Part shown: piece after piece, positions 15,151 through 23,102 of the stretch
Layout: every line of letters begins with the position of its first letter
Numbering within the stretch: position 1 is the stretch's first letter
DNA from: a virus
Virus record (IMG/VR): IMGVR_UViG_3300046007_005129
Location: 1 to 29,413 of that record
Strand: one strand, 5' to 3'
Length of the DNA: 29,413 nt
The notes under the pieces: generated by a model
Seen by the model: the letters and a program-made list of their open reading frames with translations, nothing else
The model's database searches: none
What the model was told of the DNA's origin: nothing
Translations under genes and position numbers: made by a program

Positions 15151-15609
15151 TTATTGTTTAACTTTAAATCTAAATTTATTGATTCCTGGTGATTGTGATA
15201 TATAACCTTGAATACGTTGCGATTCTTTATATGGATCTTCACCTAAACGAAAATAAATATATCCAGCTTTCGAACCAGACTTAGTATCATATATTTTTTT
15301 AGTAATTACATCGAAGCCTTTTTTCTTTGCCCACATAAGAATATCAACCATAGTTTGTTTAGCTAATGCAGGATCAGTAAATAACATTTCGACGCCGCCT
15401 TGATAATCAGTAATTTTATTTACTAGTTCAGCTTCATCTAATTCGGCATTTTCTAATTTAACATCTAAACCTTGATCTGTCATTTTTTTAATATCAGCTG
15501 GTTTTGATATTTTTGACATTCTAACCGATCCTTTTGTAGAAGGAGTACCCGGAGTTACTTGTTCAGTTAATCCAAAAAAGTCTCGATATAATTTTTTAAG
15601 TTTATTCAT
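15151..15609 (-). CDS. Hypothetical prohead-region protein (152 residues)
   Basis: I chose ATG 15609 (MNKLKKLYRDFFGLTEQVTP) over an in-frame TTG two codons upstream, because ATG is followed by a typical N-terminus and AAGG lies about 11 bases before it. The N-terminal 20 residues are amphipathic and end in LTEQ, a possible (L/I)xE cleavage site for gp21. A linker (PGTPSTKGSVRMSK) and a compact alpha/beta domain follow (KQTMVDILMWAKKKGFDVIT, AGYIYFRLGEDPYKESQRI). The family is not recognised. The gene lies between gp21 and gp22, where T4-like phages often carry core or internal head proteins. Confidence 0.65.
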   Translation of the reverse strand: MNKLKKLYRDFFGLTEQVTPGTPSTKGSVRMSKISKPADIKKMTDQGLDVKLENAELDEAELVNKITDYQGGVEMLFTDPALAKQTMVDILMWAKKKGFDVITKKIYDTKSGSKAGYIYFRLGEDPYKESQRIQGYISQSPGINKFRFKVKQ

Positions 15610-15620
15610 TATCAATATAC

Positions 15621-15632
15621 CTTAAATATAAG
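15621..15632 (-). promoter_or_regulatory. Weak ATTTA box upstream of the 152-residue gene
   Basis: The coding strand reads CTTATATTTAAGGTATATTGATAATG. The TATATTTA core resembles the recurring box, and its 3' end also provides an AAGG SD-like string. Confidence 0.25.
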
Positions 15633-15654
15633 TAATTACTTGTTATTATCCAAA

Positions 15655-16032
15655 TTATCCAACACGGAAGTATCTGTTTAAATGCTGTCCGATATTTTCA
15701 TATGCCATAGACATACGATCTTGTGCTTCTTTTAATTCTTGAGCAGCTTGTTGAAAATCGCGATAATCTTCATGCATTCGTTTGTTATTTTTCTTATGAG
15801 CTACATTTGACATCCAATCCGGTCCTTCTGTCATGATTCTATCAGCACCGTCAACTATTCGTTTTACTCGTTCAACTAGTTCTTCAATATCACCTTTACC
15901 ATAAACAGATTCTCCTAATGCTGTAAAATTTTTCACTTCTTCAATGAATGACTGTTTTTCTTCACGAGTCATTGGTTTGGGTGCATCTTCTAAAATAGTC
16001 TCTAGGATGAATTTTAAATTTGGAGATTTCAT
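15655..16032 (-). CDS. Hypothetical prohead-region protein (125 residues)
   Basis: The frame is open to a GTG at 16062, but I prefer ATG 16032 (MKSPNLKFILETILEDAPKP). It follows the gp21 stop as TAATATG and has TAGGA nine bases before it. The protein is mostly helical and charged (EEKQSFIEEVKNFTALGESV, ELVERVKRIVDGADRI, QQAAQELKEAQDRMSMAYEN). The first 16 residues contain two ILE strings, possible gp21 processing sites. No known family is recognised. Position between the protease and the scaffold suggests a core or internal head component. Confidence 0.65.
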   Translation of the reverse strand: MKSPNLKFILETILEDAPKPMTREEKQSFIEEVKNFTALGESVYGKGDIEELVERVKRIVDGADRIMTEGPDWMSNVAHKKNNKRMHEDYRDFQQAAQELKEAQDRMSMAYENIGQHLNRYFRVG

Positions 16033-16033
16033 A

Positions 16034-16660
16034 TTATATAATCCTACATTTACCATCTTCACATAAAATTGATGTAATGATGTTATTTACTTTTTCATAT
16101 TTGTTTGTATTTGTATTTACTGATTCATTCATTCTTGTAGGACGCATAAATGCCCCATGAGTTGATGGGTTAGAAACAAAATCCCAACATATTAGTTCAA
16201 AATCTTCTTGAACTTCAACAGCGCTTTCATTACGTAGTTCTTTAACCGATCCTAATCCGCGAGATGATATACCTAAAGTAATACCGGCTTTAAACAGTTC
16301 TTTAAGTATTTTTCCGGAAGGTGTATCTAATATCTGTACAGCACCTTTTAAATCATCCCCATCCCACCAAATTTTTAAAACGTTGTGCGACACGTTGTTT
16401 AGATTAACTATAGAAGATTCTGGATGATCTAATTCACCTAATGCTCTATGCTGATCAATATATTCTGTTTGATATCGTCTACATTCGCGTTCTAAAATAT
16501 TTTTAGGATATATTCTTCCGTTTTGATTTTTTGCACCTGCTCGTTGTAAAACTCCTTGTACTACAAAACCACCTGGTATTCCATATGCAGCACCGTTAGA
16601 TTCCGTTAAAGAACCAACCGGTTTAAATGGCATATATTCTACTATTAGTTGTTTTGACAT
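16034..16660 (-). CDS. 21: Prohead core maturation protease, gp21-like
   Basis: This 208-residue protein belongs to the T4 gp21-type serine protease family (MEROPS S80, herpes-protease-like fold). It has GELDHPE with the likely catalytic His79, and LGISSRGLGSV with the likely nucleophile at Ser132/Ser133. It also has a typical YPKNILERE element (51-59) and WDFVSNPSTHGAFM (around 165-180). In the family it cleaves scaffold, core and capsid proteins after (L/I)xE sequences and then itself. It lies two bases after the previous gene and has an AGGGGAAT SD-like string before ATG 16660. Length matches T4 gp21 (212). Confidence 0.93.
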   Translation of the reverse strand: MSKQLIVEYMPFKPVGSLTESNGAAYGIPGGFVVQGVLQRAGAKNQNGRIYPKNILERECRRYQTEYIDQHRALGELDHPESSIVNLNNVSHNVLKIWWDGDDLKGAVQILDTPSGKILKELFKAGITLGISSRGLGSVKELRNESAVEVQEDFELICWDFVSNPSTHGAFMRPTRMNESVNTNTNKYEKVNNIITSILCEDGKCRII

Positions 16661-16661
16661 A

Positions 16662-17366
16662 TTATTCCCCTAATGATCTTATTTTTTCTGATATTTTTAT
16701 CAATCGTTCTGATATTTTTGTTAATGCTTTCGTAGTAGAAGGTCCATATGACGTCGATGTTACTCCTGATTCTGTTTTTAATTTGGAATTATAATTTACC
16801 AATGTTTCAATTTCAGAAAGTTTTTTTGCAATTTCTTGTATTGTTTTTTTAACTTTAACAGACGGTTTAACATCTTCAGATTTAAAATTGCGATAATTTT
16901 CAACCAATTGTTCGTATTTTTGTTCTATTACATCTTCAACTTTAAGTTTTGATTTTCTAGTTTTTGCATCATGATCTTTTTTGTGTGCAGTGCCAGGTGA
17001 ATTTGTAATATCTTTAGATGGATATTCCATATCTTTATTCCACCAAATATCATGATTAATAGCAAATGGAAATTTATCATTCTGAACTTCTTCATCAAAT
17101 TCAACTGTTTGATATTCTCCAGGCTTATATGTTTTTGAAACTGATTTTGTAGATTCATTTACTCCAGAAGCATATCCAAGTTTTTTATTTTTCCATTGAC
17201 CTGGTTTAGCAAATGCTGCAGGTGTATTAAATCCAGCAACTCCCCCGGTTGCTGAAATTTCATCTAACTCATCTTCATCACCTAGTTCATTATCTGGTGA
17301 TATCATATCACTATCTTGTTCTAATTCAAAAAATTTATCTTCTATTTCTTTAAGAAATGACTTCAT
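16662..17366 (-). CDS. Hypothetical prohead-region protein (234 residues)
   Basis: The protein begins MKSFLKEIEDKFFELEQDSD, a short amphipathic charged N-terminus reminiscent of the capsid-targeting leaders of T4 internal head proteins. It continues with acidic low-complexity, a Gly/Ala-rich segment (ISATGGVAGFNTPAAFAKPG) and YASGVNES. A middle domain carries DIWWNKDMEYPSKDITNSPG and HKKDHDAKTRK, and helices lead to the C-terminus (TKALTKISERLIKISEKIRS). I do not recognise a family. It overlaps the upstream gene by ATGA (17363-17366), has AAAAGGA as SD, and ends one base before the gp21 start. By position it is a candidate core or packaged head protein. Confidence 0.7.
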   Translation of the reverse strand: MKSFLKEIEDKFFELEQDSDMISPDNELGDEDELDEISATGGVAGFNTPAAFAKPGQWKNKKLGYASGVNESTKSVSKTYKPGEYQTVEFDEEVQNDKFPFAINHDIWWNKDMEYPSKDITNSPGTAHKKDHDAKTRKSKLKVEDVIEQKYEQLVENYRNFKSEDVKPSVKVKKTIQEIAKKLSEIETLVNYNSKLKTESGVTSTSYGPSTTKALTKISERLIKISEKIRSLGE

Positions 17367-18220
17367 GAATGAATTCCTTTTAATTCGCTAACTAAGTCAA
17401 AATAACGTAGCAATGATAAAATATGAGATTCTTTAATTGTTTTCATTGTTTCTACATTGCATAACATTTCAGAAAGTTTTGATACTTTAATTTTAGTAGC
17501 AGGATCTGTTATATGTTTTGCCTGTGTAGCTAAATCTTTTTTAATAGTCGGAATAATTGTTTGAATATATTCTTTTAATGCTGCTGTATCATTTACATTT
17601 GTAATATATTTGTTTAACAAATGTTTTTGTGATTCGGATAATACGGAATATTTTTGATTAAACTTATCTACTAATAACTGATACGACAATAAACGCATAT
17701 CTTTGGATTGTGATTCAAACGTTTCTAGTAATTCATCTTTTTTACTTTTACTAGTTTTTTGTTCAGTAATTAATCCGTGTGATATAATTGCTTCTTTACA
17801 CTCCATTATTTGTTTTGGATTATCCGTTTCATGATATTCAAAAAGCATATTAATAGATGCTAAAACTTTGTAATTGGATATATGCATTTTAGCTAAGTCA
17901 GAAAACACAAACTTTTCAGAAATTTCTTTAACTAAATTATATCTTTGACGTCGTAATGTAGTTTGATTTAAGTTCGAATGAGTTGCTTTGACTGTACGAA
18001 TATAATCTAATGCCTGAGCTTCGCTCTTAAAATGTTCTTTAACTAAAGTATTATACAGATGTAATTCTTTTGCTAATTCGGTATTTCTTCCAAAGTATTT
18101 TTTAATTATATCAATTGTAACTGATTTATTTGAAGATAATGTTTCTGACGTTAATTTTCTAACCAACATTTCAAATAGAATACCTGTGTTCTTGTATTTT
18201 GAATGTTTTAGTTTTTTCAT
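17363..18220 (-). CDS. Conserved T4-like head-cluster protein (285 residues), function unknown
   Basis: The protein starts MKKLKHSKYKNTGILFEMLV and is almost entirely helical and basic. Strings such as IDIIKKYFGRNTELAKELHL and LRRQRYNLVKEISEKFVFSD occur early, and LSLLRYFDLVSELKGIHS at the end. The N-terminal KxSKYKNTGxLFExLVRxxT pattern recalls a protein found between portal and protease genes in marine T4-like phages, where T4 itself has the core proteins gp67 and gp68. It might be a prohead core protein or portal-assembly factor, but that rests on position only. ATG 18220 is preceded by an ATATTTATTAAAAA box; the nearest AAGG is 13 bases away, too far for a good SD. Confidence 0.7.
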   Translation of the reverse strand: MKKLKHSKYKNTGILFEMLVRKLTSETLSSNKSVTIDIIKKYFGRNTELAKELHLYNTLVKEHFKSEAQALDYIRTVKATHSNLNQTTLRRQRYNLVKEISEKFVFSDLAKMHISNYKVLASINMLFEYHETDNPKQIMECKEAIISHGLITEQKTSKSKKDELLETFESQSKDMRLLSYQLLVDKFNQKYSVLSESQKHLLNKYITNVNDTAALKEYIQTIIPTIKKDLATQAKHITDPATKIKVSKLSEMLCNVETMKTIKESHILSLLRYFDLVSELKGIHS

Positions 18221-18241
18221 GGGTTATACGTTGCCTTAATC

Positions 18242-18255
18242 TTTTTAATAAATAT
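18242..18255 (-). promoter_or_regulatory. CATATTTATTAAAA box upstream of the 285-residue gene
   Basis: The coding strand reads CATATTTATTAAAAAG in the 43-base gap after the portal gene. It is a member of the recurring set. Confidence 0.4.
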
Positions 18256-18263
18256 GTTTATAA

Positions 18264-20108
18264 TCACAAAATGTTATTTTCATCTAGTATCGTACCTGCA
18301 TCTTTATCTGATACGGAATTATCGGTTGATTTTAGTGATTCAGTAATTATTGATACTCCTTTATTTTTTTTAGATTTTAATTTTTTAACGAAGCTTTCAA
18401 CTGCAATTGTCGTACCGGCTGCGTTTCTAAAATTAGGATCTGGCTGAAATGCATTTTTTTGATTTTCCGGATCGAATGCTTGTTTTAATTCTTTTCTACC
18501 GGATGGATCCCATCCAAATGCATTTTTATGTTGTCCAGATTTAATTCCTTCCGGTGGACGTCCGCCAGTATCTGTGTCTTCAACTTCTTTGCTTGACATA
18601 TGCACGGTTGCTAAATCATGTGGTGTACCAAATGAAATTCCTGTAATTGCTGGATCATTACCTTCTTGTTCAATTTGATTCTGACGGAAACGAAGTTTAA
18701 GATCTTCGATAACATTAGTACGTTCTTGCAACCATTGTTCTTCTGACATATTAAAAATAAATTCATATATGTATTGATCGGAAACTAATTTAGAATCTTT
18801 CATTGCATTAGCTAATGTTATTTTTTCATTCATTAGCGCAACTTTTTGTTGATCATAGATAATCGATGGAGCTGTTAATTGCAATTCAAAGCCAACTAAA
18901 TCTTCTCCTTCAAATCCTTGTGCATATAAATGTACAATAGCAATCTTAGTTAATTCAGAAACTACAATTTTTTGTATACGTTCAATTGTTCTAGCAAATC
19001 GAATATCCATTGATGCTAATGTAGTTTTACCTTCAACTGCTTCAGCATATCCTAGAAATGGCTTTGGAATTTTAAGTGCAGCCATCATTTTATCTTTGAT
19101 ATATTCAATATCATCCATACCGGTAAAAGTCATACCTGGCAATGTATCAATTTGAGTAGATGATTGTCCTCCCCGAACTGGTAAATAATAATCTTCCAAC
19201 ATGTTATTTAAGTTGAATCGTAAATTGTAATTACCAGTTTGTGGATCAACGTGTGGAATTTTTTTCATCTTGTTGATAATTTGTTCCATAAATGAGTCAA
19301 CTTCATTTGGCGGAATATTACCGATATCAATTTTAAAAATACGTTTTTCTGGAGCACGCATAATACGATGAATCAACATTGCATCTTCCATCATCATTAA
19401 TTTTTGAAATTCTTTACGAGCTCCTTCTAACATAGATCTACCGTATGGTAAAAAGTTAGAATCAGACAGCATACGAAAATGTGCTATTTCAAATGTATCA
19501 TATGTCATTTGTTCTGAAGCGATATTTTTAAATTTAATTTCATATTCGCCAGTTGCTTCATTGTATTCTTCCCAACGTTCCATTTCGTAACTAGAAAATG
19601 GACGAGCATTAATAATTCCGTATTCTTCAGCAATATCCAATTTAAGGAAAAAGTCTCCATATTTAGCTAAATTACGAATCCATGCCCATAGATTAAATTC
19701 TATATTTAATACATCGTAAAATAAATTATAAAGAATTTTTTGTACGTTTGTTTTATTTGATTTGATTGTTAATATTTCTCCAAACTGATCTGCTAATGTA
19801 GATTCATCAGAATAAATATCTAATGCCGAATGTATAATCGGATCTTTATCCATCATTTCGTAATCTGCATAAAGTTGCATACGATTTTGATGCATATAAT
19901 AGTTGGAATCATATCCACCCATTCCGCCTACACGATGTCTATTAGCACCATGTAATCGAGTATATCTGTCAGCTATTTTACTTTGACCTAAATTACCGGC
20001 ACTTTGTAATCGATTTGTATCGACTATTTTTAGTTGATCTTTTCCGTATGCCCGAACAATTACATTGGTAGTAAATAGATTCTGTAAACGTTTTCTTAAT
20101 GACGCCAT
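18264..20108 (-). CDS. 20: Portal vertex protein, gp20-like
   Basis: This 614-residue protein has the T4-type portal signature: DPIIHSALDIYSDESTL early, NLAKYGDFFLKLDI, then MLEGARKEFQKLMMMEDAML and IHRIMRAPEKRIFKIDIGNI. These are followed by GQSSTQIDTLPGMTFTGMDD and KMMAALKIPKPFLGY. This arrangement is diagnostic for gp20. The dodecameric portal nucleates the prohead, is the docking site of the terminase and later of the neck. It lies 48 bases after the terminase gene and before the protease/scaffold/capsid genes, as in T4. The C-terminal about 100 residues are polar low-complexity (TGGRPPEGIKSGQHKNAFGW). Length is somewhat above T4 gp20 (524). A recurring box lies directly upstream, and no SD is seen before ATG 20108. 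Confidence 0.95.
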   Translation of the reverse strand: MASLRKRLQNLFTTNVIVRAYGKDQLKIVDTNRLQSAGNLGQSKIADRYTRLHGANRHRVGGMGGYDSNYYMHQNRMQLYADYEMMDKDPIIHSALDIYSDESTLADQFGEILTIKSNKTNVQKILYNLFYDVLNIEFNLWAWIRNLAKYGDFFLKLDIAEEYGIINARPFSSYEMERWEEYNEATGEYEIKFKNIASEQMTYDTFEIAHFRMLSDSNFLPYGRSMLEGARKEFQKLMMMEDAMLIHRIMRAPEKRIFKIDIGNIPPNEVDSFMEQIINKMKKIPHVDPQTGNYNLRFNLNNMLEDYYLPVRGGQSSTQIDTLPGMTFTGMDDIEYIKDKMMAALKIPKPFLGYAEAVEGKTTLASMDIRFARTIERIQKIVVSELTKIAIVHLYAQGFEGEDLVGFELQLTAPSIIYDQQKVALMNEKITLANAMKDSKLVSDQYIYEFIFNMSEEQWLQERTNVIEDLKLRFRQNQIEQEGNDPAITGISFGTPHDLATVHMSSKEVEDTDTGGRPPEGIKSGQHKNAFGWDPSGRKELKQAFDPENQKNAFQPDPNFRNAAGTTIAVESFVKKLKSKKNKGVSIITESLKSTDNSVSDKDAGTILDENNIL

Positions 20109-20115
20109 ATTTTCT

Positions 20116-20132
20116 TTTTATAATAAATATAA
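20116..20132 (-). promoter_or_regulatory. TATATTTATTATAAAAA box upstream of the portal gene
   Basis: The coding strand reads TATATTTATTATAAAAAGAAAATATG in the 48-base gap between terminase and portal. The box ends about 8 bases before the start codon. Confidence 0.45.
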
Positions 20133-20156
20133 CTATACGCAGATCTACATTGTTTT

Positions 20157-21737
20157 TTAACGTATCAACCAAGTTAAATCTTGATCGCCGTCACCTGGAT
20201 TCCAGTTCCATCCAGTATCTCGTAACGTTGTTCTGCCGGTATAAATGGTAGGATTTGTTTTTTGAAATGATGATAATGCACGTTTATTTAAATCTATACC
20301 ATGTTGGCGTAATTTTAATGCAGTATCACGTAACCACAATGTAATTGCAAATGACATAACTAAATCATCGTTATAGCCTTGTTGTGCTTGTGCTTTACCA
20401 TTTAACCATACAAACACTAATAGTTCTTGTATTAGTCTCTTACTACGAATTAATGGAGTTTTTTCTCGCATATACATTTCTAATGCAGATATCATTAATG
20501 GCCTTGTACGAGATGTAGTTGATACACCTGGAACCATTTGGGTTTTATCTTTCATATCATAACCTTTCTTAAGTTGAACATCTGCATCTACATATCCATC
20601 ATCTTTATATGTATAATGTAAATTTTGATATCCTCGATCTAAGGCCGGTTGAATTGCAGCCCAACCAATATTTGCATTTTCAATTGCTAGCAATGCATTG
20701 TTCCATTCAGTTGCAACTGTAACTAACATGTTACCAAAATCATTTGGTGCAATTTTACCTTTATATTCTGCAACTTGTCGTACTGATTCTACATCAAATA
20801 TTTGAAATGTTGAAAAATCAGCGCCATCACCTCGAGCGACGTCTGCTACTACTGTATAGTCTCGTGCATAATCCGGATATTCCCAAACCCAATAATTTCC
20901 GTCAAATCCTCGCCGTTCAATTGGTTCTTCGGTGGCAGAATCATATTCTAATAATAACGGGCCATCAACAACAGTATGTCCAGAACTTACGAAGTCACAA
21001 TCACATTCTTGTGCTGCACCGCGTTCACCTAATAATTGTGTTTGTTCATCACGCCATACTTGATCTCGTTCTGGGTGTACGGTCCAATGCAATTTAATTG
21101 TATGAAATCCGTTTATGTCTGCTTCTGCATCTGCCCAGGTTTGATGAAACCAATTACCAACACCATTAGGAGTAGATAATACTATAGCACCACCACCCGT
21201 TGATAATGTTGCTTGAGATGCAATCCATATTTCTTCAATGTTCCGTATGAATGCAGCCTCATCAACAATTAACAAAGACAATGCTTCAGAACGTGCACCG
21301 GTGGTTGCCGATGATACTGCTTTGATCTGCGAACCATTTTTAAATTTCAATGAAAGTTTATTATCCGCTTCAACATTTCCTTTTAACCAACTTGGCAAAT
21401 TTTCATGCATGACGCGTACTTTTGTTACTAGGTTTTTTGCTACTTCCTGTGTAGTTGCAATAACTAATACATTGAAATCTTCTGCAAATAACATGCTCCA
21501 TAAAGCAAATCCGGCAGATAATGTTGATATACCTAACTGTCGAGACTTAAGAATAACATTGTATCGATTATCTCGTAATTCAGTTAATGAATCTTCCTGA
21601 AATGGAAATAAATTAAATTTAATCTTACCCCGCTTCGGATGTTGTATATAACAATAATTGCGCATGAAAAATACAGGATCTTTAGCACACATCATGTACT
21701 GTTGCTGTATTATTTGCTTTATATTAGGTTGAGACAT
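20157..21737 (-). CDS. 17: Terminase large subunit, gp17-like
   Basis: This 526-residue packaging motor has an ATPase domain with a Walker A-type SRQLGIST (65-72), Walker B LLIVDEA (155-161, D159/E160) and coupling motif STPNG (188-192). The RNase H-like nuclease domain has VVADVARGDGADFST (first metal Asp299), AIENANIGWA (Glu353) and YNDDLVMSFAI (Asp457/458). All key residues of a headful-type terminase appear present. The motor docks on the portal, pumps DNA into the prohead and cuts the concatemer. It is followed by the portal gene and preceded, after 3 bases, by the putative u-spanin-like gene. No small terminase subunit is recognised nearby. Length is somewhat shorter than T4 gp17 (610). 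There is no SD before ATG 21737. Confidence 0.95.
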   Translation of the reverse strand: MSQPNIKQIIQQQYMMCAKDPVFFMRNYCYIQHPKRGKIKFNLFPFQEDSLTELRDNRYNVILKSRQLGISTLSAGFALWSMLFAEDFNVLVIATTQEVAKNLVTKVRVMHENLPSWLKGNVEADNKLSLKFKNGSQIKAVSSATTGARSEALSLLIVDEAAFIRNIEEIWIASQATLSTGGGAIVLSTPNGVGNWFHQTWADAEADINGFHTIKLHWTVHPERDQVWRDEQTQLLGERGAAQECDCDFVSSGHTVVDGPLLLEYDSATEEPIERRGFDGNYWVWEYPDYARDYTVVADVARGDGADFSTFQIFDVESVRQVAEYKGKIAPNDFGNMLVTVATEWNNALLAIENANIGWAAIQPALDRGYQNLHYTYKDDGYVDADVQLKKGYDMKDKTQMVPGVSTTSRTRPLMISALEMYMREKTPLIRSKRLIQELLVFVWLNGKAQAQQGYNDDLVMSFAITLWLRDTALKLRQHGIDLNKRALSSFQKTNPTIYTGRTTLRDTGWNWNPGDGDQDLTWLIR

Positions 21738-21740
21738 ATA

Positions 21741-22109
21741 TTATTTTACAACTTGAAAAATTAATATCGAGGTAAGTATACCGGCGCCGAACCAAATTGT
21801 TTTATTGTCATACCATTTTGGTTGTAATCGTTTTTCTCGTTCAACATATAAATTTACATTCTTTTGTAGTAAATCTATTTGCTGTGTTTTATATTTTAAT
21901 TGTACAGAATCTAATTCAATTAGTTTGTTTTGTTTGTTAATTAATATTTCTTGTTGTGATATGATGTCATCATTAAGATCTGTAACTTTATATAATGAAT
22001 CTAATGTAAATGAAATATCTTTAACTTCTTGTTCTGTAAAACATGTATCTGGAACTTGTTGTGAAAAACATGTTATAGGAAATAATAATATGAGTAATAA
22101 ACGTTTCAT
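21741..22109 (-). CDS. Exported coiled-coil protein with C-terminal membrane segment (spanin-like candidate)
   Basis: This 122-residue protein has an N-terminal signal sequence (MKRLLLILLFPITCFSQQ) of the kind common in Flavobacteriia. It has a coiled-coil-prone middle rich in Gln, Asp and Lys (LNDDIISQQEILINKQNKLI, KTQQIDLLQKNVNLYVE) and a C-terminal hydrophobic segment (TIWFGAGILTSILIFQVV). A protein anchored near both ends with a periplasmic coiled coil recalls the one-piece (u-)spanins that fuse inner and outer membranes at lysis. PITC is a poor lipobox, so attachment of the N-terminus to the outer membrane is uncertain. It is 3 bases from the terminase gene and follows another membrane/coiled-coil gene by 2 bases. 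Other options are a holin partner or an envelope protein. Confidence 0.7.
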   Translation of the reverse strand: MKRLLLILLFPITCFSQQVPDTCFTEQEVKDISFTLDSLYKVTDLNDDIISQQEILINKQNKLIELDSVQLKYKTQQIDLLQKNVNLYVEREKRLQPKWYDNKTIWFGAGILTSILIFQVVK

Positions 22110-22111
22110 AG

Positions 22112-22456
22112 TTATTTTTTATTAGGTTTACGACCACGTCGCGTTTTGTTTAAAATATTTTCTTTCGCTTCCTTTACAGTTTTTGGTTCTTCAACAGTAA
22201 CTGTTTCTTTTTGTTGTTTTAAATCTGAAATTATCTGTTCTTGTTGTTTAATTTCATCTTTAACTTCTTGTCGTTGTTCTTCTACAACTTCAACTTTTCC
22301 TTGTAAATTGTCAACTTTTTGTTTATTATCATCAATTTGTTTATCTAACTTGTCAAGTTTTTTTGTTTTAGTTACTAATATAATTGACATAATTATACCT
22401 CCTAATGCAATAATTGCTCCTATTATGATAGCCCAATATTTTTTAATCGTTTTCAT
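22112..22456 (-). CDS. N-terminally anchored coiled-coil membrane protein (i-spanin-like candidate)
   Basis: The open frame begins at ATG 22468 (MEKKMKT), but I prefer the second ATG at 22456 (MKTIKKYWAIIIGAI, 114 residues), because GGAG lies seven bases before it, within the first codons of the longer form. Residues 8-30 form one transmembrane helix (AIIIGAIIALGGIIMSIILV). A long charged coiled coil follows (LDKLDKQIDDNKQKVDNLQG, QRQEVKDEIKQQEQIISDLK), and the tail is basic (NKTRRGRKPNKK). This is the topology of an inner-membrane spanin, and it is adjacent to an exported coiled-coil protein. It overlaps the preceding gene by 14 bases. The lysis role is inferred from topology and pairing only. 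Confidence 0.7.
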   Translation of the reverse strand: MKTIKKYWAIIIGAIIALGGIIMSIILVTKTKKLDKLDKQIDDNKQKVDNLQGKVEVVEEQRQEVKDEIKQQEQIISDLKQQKETVTVEEPKTVKEAKENILNKTRRGRKPNKK

Positions 22457-23090
22457 TTTTTTCTCCATTTAAGTTTGCTAAAAATTTTTCTTTAAATTTT
22501 TCAAATTGTTGTTGTATTGTTTCTTCAAATTCTTCCGGAGTCATTTTTGCGGTCCATGTTTCCTTAGCTCCGTCAGAATTTGTTACAAAATTAGAAGCAG
22601 TTGTATATGCTTCTTTCAACATTTCTACATCTCGTTCTGCAGCTCGTAGCCATGCTAATGCATTCTCTCGAATTTTATTTTGTTCATATTCTTCATACTT
22701 GCCATCTTTTTTTAATTCATGTTCCATTTCAATAACACAATCAAAACACATACCGTGTAGTTTTTGCATTTTTCGATCTAATGGATGTTTACCTAAACAT
22801 GTACATGTTTCTTTACGGCAATTAGGAAATGAACGTATTTCATCTCGAACTTCTTGCAATACGTCGCTAGATTTTGTTTTTTTGATTCGGAATCCATCAC
22901 GTTGTTCAATTACGTGTGTAATACCAGTTGTAGAATCAGTTTCTTCCCAAATTTCGCCTACTAATCGTTTTCGATTTTTTTCAGCAGTTTCCGTTGCATC
23001 AGAAAACCCAATAGTCTTTTTTGTTTGAAACTTGTGATTGCCTTCCAACATTTGTTGAATGGCTTTGACATTTTGTAACTTTTTTGACAT
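22443..23090 (-). CDS. Cysteine-cluster (probable zinc-binding) protein of unknown function
   Basis: This 215-residue protein has a central cluster NCRKETCTCLGKHPLDRKMQ followed by KLHGMCFDCVIEMEHEL. The spacing CxxxxCxC-(18)-CxxC suggests a structural zinc site. Flanks are charged and helical (MTPEEFEETIQQQFEKFKEK at the C-terminus). I recall no assigned function. Position two genes before the large terminase makes a small-terminase or packaging-accessory role worth considering, but nothing in the sequence proves it. It starts 13 bases after the PAEET-repeat gene and overlaps the next gene by 14 bases. No SD precedes ATG 23090. Confidence 0.7.
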   Translation of the reverse strand: MSKKLQNVKAIQQMLEGNHKFQTKKTIGFSDATETAEKNRKRLVGEIWEETDSTTGITHVIEQRDGFRIKKTKSSDVLQEVRDEIRSFPNCRKETCTCLGKHPLDRKMQKLHGMCFDCVIEMEHELKKDGKYEEYEQNKIRENALAWLRAAERDVEMLKEAYTTASNFVTNSDGAKETWTAKMTPEEFEETIQQQFEKFKEKFLANLNGEKNEND

Positions 23091-23102
23091 ATAACTTTAT
23101 TT

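Noticed and set aside
16033-16062. GTG start at 16062 for the 125-residue gene.
   Set aside because: It would overlap gp21 by 29 bases without an SD. ATG 16032 directly follows the gp21 stop (TAATATG) and has an SD-like TAGGA.
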